A model generated the notes under the pieces. That model did no database searches, was not told where the DNA came from, and was given only the letters and a program-made list of their open reading frames with translations. A stretch of DNA of 64,000 nt from CALZIK01 sp945787635 (GTDB lineage: Bacteria; Acidobacteriota; Thermoanaerobaculia; Multivoradales; JAHEKO01): contig CAMYNM010000010.1 in assembly GCA_947259725.1 (NCBI GenBank), positions 62,001 to 126,000 of the forward strand. The letters run 5' to 3'. Both the position numbers and the translations under genes were made by a program. Below are positions 57,930 through 64,000 of the stretch, piece after piece. Positions within the stretch are counted from its first letter, which is position 1. Each line of letters begins with the position of its first letter.

Positions 57930-58556
57930 CTAGCCGGGTTTCCCCAGCACCCAGGTGGTCATGCATCGCCGGTCCTGTACCACCGTGGTCTTGAGCGGGT
58001 CGAGGAGCTCGCCACCGAGCTCGACGCTCCTGGCCATCAGCAGCTCTTCATCGACCAGATAGCGCTCGCCACCGTCCGGCTGAAGATAGCGGCGACCGTC
58101 GATCTGCTGGAAACGGTCCGGCATCCCGATCGTCGAGGCCAGGCGGCAGAAAAAGACTCCACCGCGCGCGAGGACTCGCCAGCACCCACGCAGAGCCGCC
58201 TCGAACTCGTGGTCGCCGCGGGCGAAATGTAGGACCGCGCAACTGATCACGACGTCGGCCGACTCGTCCGGAAAGCTGGACTCCTCGATCCGCTCGGCAC
58301 GAAAGTTCGAGGGCGCCATGCGCGGCGCGAGCTCGGCCGCCAACCGGCGAACCCCCTCGATCGCGCCCGGGGCGGAATCCACTCCGAAGACCTCGTAGCC
58401 CGACCGGAGAAAGTGAATTAGGTTGCGGCCGGCTCCACAACCCGCATCGAGGATCCGCATGCCGGGGCGCACGCGTCCACGCAGCACCTGATCGAGCAGA
58501 TAGATGTCCATTCCGCCCGGTGACAGCCAGAGCTCGGTGTCGGCGGGCGGGTACAT
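57930..58556 (-). CDS. Class I SAM-dependent methyltransferase
   Basis: The 208 residues have the SAM motif LDAGCGAGRNLIHFL (about 36-50), GVDSAPGAI, ISCAVLHFARGD and LARGGVFFCRLAS. The product is unknown. The protein is read from the ATG at 58556 (MYPPADTELW); ATG at 58604 would add 16 residues and is possible. A REP element lies 136 bases upstream and converges with nothing else. Confidence 0.8.
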   Translation of the reverse strand: MYPPADTELWLSPGGMDIYLLDQVLRGRVRPGMRILDAGCGAGRNLIHFLRSGYEVFGVDSAPGAIEGVRRLAAELAPRMAPSNFRAERIEESSFPDESADVVISCAVLHFARGDHEFEAALRGCWRVLARGGVFFCRLASTIGMPDRFQQIDGRRYLQPDGGERYLVDEELLMARSVELGGELLDPLKTTVVQDRRCMTTWVLGKPG

Positions 58557-58691
58557 CGGACCGATCGTATACCCGGACAAGACCGTCGCGAGGGCAACAC
58601 CCATGTGGCAGGTGTCCCCGATGGCGCGGCGACGTGACGGCACCGTAACCGGACAACCCGGCGGCCCGTCAGCGATCCGAAACCACGGAAT

Positions 58692-58717
58692 CGGTCGACA
58701 GGGACGTCGACCGCTAC
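58692..58717 (-). repeat. REP element
   Basis: Minus strand: GTAG, CGGTCGAC, loop GTCCCT, GTCGACCG. Same family as the 16.6 kb array. Confidence 0.85.
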
Positions 58718-58731
58718 ATTTTGTTAGGACG

Positions 58732-58926
58732 ACGCAAGCGTACGCCGAGGAGCCCGACCGGCAGCGCAACGCCCTCGATCCGACCTCAACGACAAGGTTC
58801 CGCGGGCGGAGGAGGCCGCAGATACAAGGCGCGCGGTGGCGAGGGCGACGCAGGCGTACACGAAGTACGCCGAGGAGCCCGACCCACCGCGCAACGCCGT
58901 AGATGCGGTCTCCTCCGCCCGCGGAA
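58732..58926. repeat. Large imperfect palindrome and a truncated second copy
   Basis: The outer arms TTCCGCGGGCGGAGGAG (from 58798) and CTCCTCCGCCCGCGGAA (to 58926) are perfectly complementary. Inside, GCGCGGTGG pairs with CCACCGCGC and GCGTACACG...TACGC forms the tip, making one cruciform of about 130 bases. Left of it, 58732-58785 repeats part of the inner segment (CGTACGCCGAGGAGCCCGAC) without its loop. The palindrome ends two bases after the pcm stop, so it may act as a terminator; its size suggests a non-autonomous mobile repeat. Confidence 0.6.
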
Positions 58927-58927
58927 G

Positions 58928-59677
58928 CTAGTCGTCGGGGTTGGAGACCATGGGCACAAACCGCACCGCCGCCACCCGTCGCTTCTTCACGCCGTCCTCG
59001 GTCTTGGTGATGACCATCAGGTCCTGGAAGTACCTGCCCACCGGAACGACCAGCCGCCCACCGACCTTGAGCTGTTCGACCAGCCGCTCGGGGATGTCGG
59101 GCGGAGCCGCGGTGACGATGATCGCGTCGAAGGGCGCCTCCTCCGGCCAACCCTGGTATCCGTCACCAACCCGGAAGTGGATATTGTCGTAGCCGAGCCG
59201 TTCGAGGATGCCTTGGGCCTGATCGGCGAGCTCCTCACGGATCTCGATGGTGTAGACGCTGGATCCGATCCGCGAGAGCACCGCCGCCTGGTATCCGGAG
59301 CCGGTGCCGATTTCGAGGATCTTCTCGGTACCTTCGAGCCGCAGTAGTGAGGTCATGAGCCCGACGATGTAGGGCTGCGAGATCGTCTGACCGTGGCCGA
59401 TCCTCTGCGGAGAGTCAACGTAGGCCTGACTGCGGAAGCTCTCCGGCACGAACAGATGGCGAGGCACGTTGCGCATGGCATCCAGCACGTGGGGCTCCTC
59501 GATCCCGCGGGCGTAGATCTGCTCGTCGACCATCTTCAGACGGTCATCGGAGAAGGGGTCCTCCAGCGGCTTTTGCGGTTCCACGGCCATGGCCACGTCG
59601 GCCGGCAACAGCGTAGCCGAAATCACCACGAGGGCAACTGCGAACCAGCCGGGAGCGGATCGGGTCGGGTTCCTCAT
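58928..59677 (-). CDS. pcm: Protein-L-isoaspartate O-methyltransferase, exported form
   Basis: Pcm methylates isoaspartate so that damaged proteins can be repaired. The 249 residues carry an N-terminal signal peptide (WFAVALVVISATLLPADVAM) before the catalytic domain. That domain has RHLFVPESFRSQAYVDSP, GQTISQPYIVGLMTSLL, LEIGTGSGYQAAVLS and GGRLVVPVG, all typical. Most Pcm proteins are cytoplasmic; this one should act in the periplasm, though SAM is not expected there. It stands alone between a palindromic repeat and the divergent mtaB. Confidence 0.93.
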   Translation of the reverse strand: MRNPTRSAPGWFAVALVVISATLLPADVAMAVEPQKPLEDPFSDDRLKMVDEQIYARGIEEPHVLDAMRNVPRHLFVPESFRSQAYVDSPQRIGHGQTISQPYIVGLMTSLLRLEGTEKILEIGTGSGYQAAVLSRIGSSVYTIEIREELADQAQGILERLGYDNIHFRVGDGYQGWPEEAPFDAIIVTAAPPDIPERLVEQLKVGGRLVVPVGRYFQDLMVITKTEDGVKKRRVAAVRFVPMVSNPDD

Positions 59678-59939
59678 GCCGTTAGAGACTCATGCAACTT
59701 CGGGGCCTCCGGGCCGGCGGGGCCGGCTCCGTCAAAGTGTCCTGCCACAGGGACGTAGCCGCCCCGCGGCGTCACCACCTGTCGCACTCGTCGTCAATCC
59801 CGACCGATTCGACCTCCCCAGGAAACGCGCTGCGCTTGGCTGCGCACCACCGACGCCCCTGATTATACGCTCGCGGCCGACTGCATCAGAAGGTCGATGC
59901 CCAGATAGCCGCTCCGATCCGATATCCTCTGCCCTCCCC

Positions 59940-61244
59940 ATGCGTGTTTGTCTCACCAATCTCGGTTGCAAGCTCAATCAGGCCGAATTGGAGCATTTGG
60001 CGAGAGATTTCGCCGACGCCGGCTACCTGGTGACGGGCGATCTGGCTCAAGCCGATCTGCACGTGGTCAACACCTGCACCGTGACTCATGTCGCGGCCCG
60101 CGACTCCCGCAAGGTTGCCCGCCGGGGCCGGCGCCTAAATCCGGCGATCCGCACGGTCCTGACCGGCTGCTACGTCGCCAGTGACCCGCAAGAGGCCCGG
60201 CGATCGACCGGTGCGGACCTGATCGTCCCCAACCACGAGAAGGCGGACCTCCTGGCGGCTGTTGAGACGGCGTTCCCGGAAGTCGCCCGTCCACAGATCG
60301 CTACCGACCGGGACCCCCCCTACGCACCTCCCGAATTCGGCAATGCGCGCGCGCTGGTCAAGATCGAGGACGGCTGCAACATGCCCTGCGCCTTCTGCAT
60401 CATTCCTCAGACTCGTGGCAGGCAACGGAGCCGAGCTCCGGAAGCGATCCTCGATGAGGTGACCCGGCTGACAGAGGCCGGTTTCCCTGAGGTCGTGGTC
60501 ACCGGCGTCCAGATCTCGGCCTACCGGCACCGCGGAGGCGGCCTCTACGAGCTGACTACGCGGCTTCTGGAGGAGACCGGCACCCGACGGCTGCGGCTGA
60601 CGTCGATCGCGCCCTGGCAGTTCGACCGGCGGCTTCTCGGTCTCTTCGACACCGGTCGATTGTGTCGCCACTTTCACCTGTCTCTTCAGAGCGGCTCCGA
60701 TCGGACGCTCGAGAGAATGAAGCGGCCCTACTCGACGAGCGCCTTTCGGGCTCTGCTCGGCCACATCCGGGACCGCGTTCCCAACGTTGCGATCACCACC
60801 GACGTGATCGCCGGCTTTCCGGGAGAGTCAGAGAGCGACTTCGAAGCTGGTCTGGAGTTCGTCCGCACGGCCGGCTTCGCTCGAGTCCACGTCTTTCCAT
60901 ACTCTCCGCGCCCGGGAACGACGGCCGCGACAATGGCCGGTCAGGTGGATCCCGATGTCAGAAAGAACCGGGTTCGACGGCTGCTCGCGGTGGCCTCCGA
61001 AGCCGAACGGACTTTCGTCGGAAACTCGATCGGGCAAACCGCCGAAGTGCTCTGGGAAGCCCGCAAGAACGGCGCCTGGCGCGGCACCAGTGACAACTAC
61101 ATCCGGGTAGTGGCGCGGAGCGACCGCGAGCTCTCACGGCAGTTGACGCGTTCGCGAATCATCGGCCGAAACGGCGACGTCGCGGTCGCGAGCCTCGCCG
61201 GCTGCGAACCGGCAAAGATTACGAAAGTCGAGCATGCCGCGTAG
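59940..61244 (+). CDS. mtaB: tRNA N6-threonylcarbamoyladenosine methylthiotransferase MtaB
   Basis: MtaB adds a methylthio group to t6A37 of tRNA. The 434-residue protein has the N-terminal cluster motif MRVCLTNLGCKLNQ with further Cys in NTCTVTH and LTGCYVAS. The radical-SAM CNMPCAFCIIPQTRG, FHLSLQSGSDRTLERMKRPY, DVIAGFPGES and a TRAM-like end follow. The start at 59940 removes a long unsupported extension. It overlaps the next gene by 11 bases. Confidence 0.92.
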   Translation: MRVCLTNLGCKLNQAELEHLARDFADAGYLVTGDLAQADLHVVNTCTVTHVAARDSRKVARRGRRLNPAIRTVLTGCYVASDPQEARRSTGADLIVPNHEKADLLAAVETAFPEVARPQIATDRDPPYAPPEFGNARALVKIEDGCNMPCAFCIIPQTRGRQRSRAPEAILDEVTRLTEAGFPEVVVTGVQISAYRHRGGGLYELTTRLLEETGTRRLRLTSIAPWQFDRRLLGLFDTGRLCRHFHLSLQSGSDRTLERMKRPYSTSAFRALLGHIRDRVPNVAITTDVIAGFPGESESDFEAGLEFVRTAGFARVHVFPYSPRPGTTAATMAGQVDPDVRKNRVRRLLAVASEAERTFVGNSIGQTAEVLWEARKNGAWRGTSDNYIRVVARSDRELSRQLTRSRIIGRNGDVAVASLAGCEPAKITKVEHAA

Positions 61245-62619
61245 ACGGTCTCGCTCCAAGCCGAGGCGCAAGCCTCGCGCGGCGCAGAAGACGGCGGTTG
61301 CCGAGCCCGACGTCCGCCTTCTCGAGCTCGACGACATAGGATCGCGCATCGAGACGGTGCTCGCCCACTCACCCGCCGACGAAACCGAGGTCGTGTGGCT
61401 CGAGGTGCGCCGCGGGACGGCGCGCAGGAAGGACTCGCGCATCGACCTCCAAATAACACCCGAGCGCACGGTGCTTGTGCGAGTTCTCGATCTCGGCCGG
61501 GTCGGCAGCTACCGCACCGGTTCGGCGGAGGTCGGAGAGCTGTCCGACGGGGTTCGTTTCGCCATGGGACAGGCGCGGGTGCGCGAGCCCCTTTCCGGCT
61601 TGCCGCACCTGCCGGCAGACCTCACGCCGGTCGCTACCGTCAAGACCCTGGATCCCGAGCTGGCCGAGATGGGCGGCGACAAGATGCGCTCGTGGCTGCT
61701 CAGCCTGCCCGCCAAAGGGGAGACCCTGCAAGCCGAATGGACTCAAGCCCGCGTGCTGGTCTTCAACAGCCGCAAGGTGCGGCGTACCGCCGAGGCGACG
61801 GCTATCGGTTTCAAGGCCGGAGCCGGTCGGAAGCCCGGTTCAGGCCGAAGCGCCGATGCAAGGCGCCACTTTCGGACCCTCGACGCGACAGCGATCATCG
61901 AGCGCGCCCGGTACCTCCACGCCGGCGGCCCTATCGAGTCGCTACCCGCGGCTCCGTTTCCCGTGGTCCTTTCGCCGGCAGCGGTGATCGAGCTGGTAGA
62001 CCTTTTGAACCAGACTTCCTTCTCCGCGATCTCGTATTACGAAGGCACCAGCTTTCTGCGCGAGCACCTCAACATCCAGGTCTTCGACCGTCGCTTCCAC
62101 CTCAAGGATGACGGCACGGACCACCAAGGCCTTCCCTTTCCCTTTGATCTCGAGGGCACCGCAAAACACCCGGTCGACCTGATCGCGAAGGGTGCGCCAA
62201 AGACTCCGACCCTCGACCAGCGCCAGGCAGCGGTCCTCGGACTTCCCCCGACCGCTCACGCCATCGGCGGCAACAACGCCCGCGCAGAGAACCTGTTCCT
62301 GATGCCCGGCACGGACACCTGGGAAGAGTTGCTCGCCGTCGCGGAGGGCGGGGTATTCATCGGCTGGCTGGACGATCTGGAGATCTTCGAGCCGCGCCGG
62401 GTCGGCTTCAGGGCGCGCGCCCGCGGAGCTCGTCTGATCCAGAACGGTAACCTCGGAGGCGCGGTGCCCGATTTCATCTGGGAAGACAGTCTGTTGCGCG
62501 AGTTCTCGGCGCTTCAGGGAATCGGCGCCGAGACCGCACGACGGTTGGGAACCGACGGCTATCTCGGTGGCATCAGCGCTCCCGCGGTCGCGGTCGGCGC
62601 AGTGACGCCGAAGGCCTGA
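61234..62619 (+). CDS. PmbA/TldE-like protein of the TldD/PmbA family
   Basis: The 461 residues begin with a basic tail (RRRSRSKPRRKPRAAQK). The long body resembles the non-catalytic TldE/PmbA partner of the TldD protease, with no HExxH. The C-terminal AIGGNNARAENLFLMPGTDTW and GAVPDFIWEDSLLREFSALQ fit the family, which helps mature peptides and affects gyrase-toxin sensitivity. No tldD is in the window, so the partner is elsewhere or this member works alone. It overlaps mtaB by 11 bases. Confidence 0.75.
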   Translation: MPRRRSRSKPRRKPRAAQKTAVAEPDVRLLELDDIGSRIETVLAHSPADETEVVWLEVRRGTARRKDSRIDLQITPERTVLVRVLDLGRVGSYRTGSAEVGELSDGVRFAMGQARVREPLSGLPHLPADLTPVATVKTLDPELAEMGGDKMRSWLLSLPAKGETLQAEWTQARVLVFNSRKVRRTAEATAIGFKAGAGRKPGSGRSADARRHFRTLDATAIIERARYLHAGGPIESLPAAPFPVVLSPAAVIELVDLLNQTSFSAISYYEGTSFLREHLNIQVFDRRFHLKDDGTDHQGLPFPFDLEGTAKHPVDLIAKGAPKTPTLDQRQAAVLGLPPTAHAIGGNNARAENLFLMPGTDTWEELLAVAEGGVFIGWLDDLEIFEPRRVGFRARARGARLIQNGNLGGAVPDFIWEDSLLREFSALQGIGAETARRLGTDGYLGGISAPAVAVGAVTPKA

Positions 62620-62632
62620 AGGACCGCGCACG

Positions 62633-63352
62633 ATGTCGCGGGTCGGCTGGAGCTCGCTCGAGAAGCGCGACCGCCGGCCCGAGCTGATGGACCAACCGGG
62701 ACTCGATCCGACTGACCATCGCCAGGCATTGCGGGCCTTGGAACGGATCAACCGAATCAGCCAGACGGCCCACCGGTACTGGCCCGAGATCGCTTGCCTC
62801 GCGGCTCGCTTTCCGGCGACACCGCTTCGGCTCCTCGACGTCGGCTGCGGCGGCGGCGACGTCGCCATCGCACTGGCCAGGCTCGCCAAGCGGCGCGGTG
62901 TCGAGCTCGAAGTGCGGGGCTGCGATCTCAGTCCCGAGGCGCTCGATCATGCTCGAGAGAACGCGCGCAGGGGCCACACTCAGGTCGGTTTCTTCGAGAT
63001 GGACGTCACCCGAGACCAGATGCCCGAGTCCGACGTGATCGTCTGCTCGCTTTTTCTTCACCACCTGGAAGACAATCTGGCCGTGGATCTTCTTCGCCGC
63101 TTGAGTAAGACGACCCGCCACCTGATGCAAGTCAGCGATCTGGTGCGCAGTCCTCTCGGCCGGGCCTACGCCTGGGTGGGGAGCCGGCTGCTGACACGCT
63201 CGCCGGTCGTGCGAGTGGATGCTCTGCTTTCCGTGGCGGCGGCGTACACGCCGGCTGAAGCGGCCGACCTGGCGGCACGAGCGGGCATGGGCAACGCCGA
63301 AATCCGCACCGTCTTCCCGGCGCGCTTCCTCCTGACCTGGAAACGGACGTGA
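62633..63352 (+). CDS. Class I methyltransferase
   Basis: The 239-residue protein has LRLLDVGCGGGDVAIALARL (SAM motif), GCDLSPEALDHAREN and ICSLFLHHL-like residues (IVCSLFLHHLED). Such UbiE-type enzymes commonly accompany FAD-dependent oxidoreductases and type III polyketide synthases in alkylpyrone/alkylquinone clusters. The next gene is such an oxidoreductase, four-base overlap. The substrate is inferred only from context. Confidence 0.85.
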   Translation: MSRVGWSSLEKRDRRPELMDQPGLDPTDHRQALRALERINRISQTAHRYWPEIACLAARFPATPLRLLDVGCGGGDVAIALARLAKRRGVELEVRGCDLSPEALDHARENARRGHTQVGFFEMDVTRDQMPESDVIVCSLFLHHLEDNLAVDLLRRLSKTTRHLMQVSDLVRSPLGRAYAWVGSRLLTRSPVVRVDALLSVAAAYTPAEAADLAARAGMGNAEIRTVFPARFLLTWKRT

Positions 63353-64000
63353 CGCTTCCTGCCACGATCACGGCACGAGACGCCGCCCGGAGGGGCTGGC
63401 AGGTGATCGTGGTCGGCGCGGGCCCGGCCGGCGCCTTCGCGGCGCGCGAGGTCGCGCGCAACGGCGCTCGGGTCCTGCTGCTCGATCGTCAGCAGTTTCC
63501 ACGCCCGAAAGTCTGCGGCGGCTGCCTCAACCGTCGCACGCTTTCGTTTCTCGAGGCCGCTGGGCTCGGAGGGCTGCCGGCGGCCCTCGGAGGCCAGCCG
63601 ATTCACGAGTTCGCTCTCTGGACCGGCGGCGCCCCGGCGCAGGTCTCGACACCGCCGGGCATTGCGGTTTCTCGAACCGTGCTCGACGCGGCACTGGTCG
63701 CGGCCGCGGTCGAAGCGGGCGCCGACTTTCTTCCCGGTGCCCGAGCCACGCTCGGAGAGGCCGGCTCCGAGCACCGTTCGGTTGGCCTTCCCGAAGAGAG
63801 CTGCCGGCTGGAGGCCCGCCTGGTCGTCGCCGCCGACGGACTCGGTGGGAGTCTGCTAGGTGGCCGCGCTGCGAAGCACTCGCGCACGGCGCGCGGCTCG
63901 CGGCTCGGCGCCGGTGCCATCGTCGACGACCCTTCCGGAGCCTACGCGCCGGGCGTGATTCACATGGCTGTCGGCCGTGCGGGGTACGCGGGAGTGGTCA
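63349..64000 (+). CDS. FAD-dependent oxidoreductase, geranylgeranyl-reductase-like (cut by window edge)
   Basis: The 217 visible residues have the dinucleotide-binding VIVVGAGPAGAFAAREVARN, then LLLDRQQFPRPKVCGGCLNR and LVVAADGLGGSLL, as in geranylgeranyl reductase or flavin hydroxylase families. GTG at 63349 overlaps the methyltransferase stop (GTGA). The C-terminal half lies beyond the window. With the methyltransferase it suggests a polyketide or quinone-modifying cluster that continues to the right. Confidence 0.85.
   Translation, partial: MTLPATITARDAARRGWQVIVVGAGPAGAFAAREVARNGARVLLLDRQQFPRPKVCGGCLNRRTLSFLEAAGLGGLPAALGGQPIHEFALWTGGAPAQVSTPPGIAVSRTVLDAALVAAAVEAGADFLPGARATLGEAGSEHRSVGLPEESCRLEARLVVAADGLGGSLLGGRAAKHSRTARGSRLGAGAIVDDPSGAYAPGVIHMAVGRAGYAGVV

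Noticed and set aside
58557..59150. Extended start of the class I methyltransferase at 57930
   Set aside because: It would run through a REP, a palindrome and the antisense of pcm.

Overview
The window is high-GC bacterial chromosome with tightly packed, often overlapping genes. The gene content points to Acidobacteriota (possibly a Thermoanaerobaculia-like lineage). Pointers include a membrane-anchored Ser/Thr kinase with FlgO-like and TPR domains, a CRTAC1-type FG-GAP protein, a PadR/membrane-protein module, TRAP-associated TatT/DctP proteins and dense GTAG-headed palindromic repeats. There is no rRNA or marker set to prove the placement, so this is inference from gene content. Both ends cut a gene: lon on the left and an FAD oxidoreductase on the right.

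Layout. 1-5.1 kb (minus strand): the protein quality-control locus tRNA-Leu, tig, clpP, clpX, lon. 5.1-9.5 kb: a DinB-like protein, an exported unknown protein, a PadR regulator with its own strong promoter and three phased repeats, two membrane proteins, a TPR protein and an ArsR-type regulator. 9.55-16.55 kb: a probable integration region at tRNA-Lys(CTT). The 46 bp from the anticodon loop to the 3' end of the tRNA are repeated 6.9 kb away, directly beside a truncated tyrosine recombinase. Two more diverged recombinase 3' ends lie inside, next to a pseudo-receiver/PilZ protein, an exported protein, a coiled-coil protein and a large Ser/Thr kinase. 16.6-18.7 kb: a tandem REP array, thiS, an unknown gene, msrB and more REPs.

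18.7-22.3 kb: a minus-strand operon of TatT lipoprotein, TRAP solute-binding protein and a Rieske/glutamate-synthase-like fusion. 22.5-29.1 kb: a six-gene minus-strand operon with two tiny membrane proteins, a ferric-reductase-like/Rieske/Cys-rich fusion, an OlsB-like N-acyltransferase, a PlsC/OlsA-like acyltransferase and an 866-residue alpha/beta-hydrolase/DedA/ATP-grasp fusion. I judge this the best candidate for an undescribed system, probably making or moving a modified aminolipid. 29.2-35.0 kb: a plus-strand acyl-CoA operon (three enoyl-CoA hydratase-like proteins, an aldehyde dehydrogenase, a thiolase and a C26-type glutamine amidotransferase).

35.2-38.8 kb: the minus-strand run rplU, rpmA, obgE, nadD, rsfS and a sigma-54-activator-like protein with altered Walker motifs. 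38.9-46.1 kb: a hydrolase, a 59-residue zinc-ribbon protein, a histidine kinase, a peptide ABC importer without ATPases, and queA. 46.1-48.1 kb: a membrane protein, gcvH and gcvT. 48.2-48.45 kb: a cluster of DnaA-box-like sites beside an A+T-rich stretch. 48.5-56.4 kb: a CRTAC1 protein, an M16 peptidase pair, a phosphoesterase, DUF883/DUF4112-like small proteins and a beta-CASP RNase-like protein. 56.4-64 kb: tRNA-Ala(CGC), rmuC, two class I methyltransferases, an exported Pcm, mtaB, a PmbA/TldE-like protein and the truncated FAD oxidoreductase.
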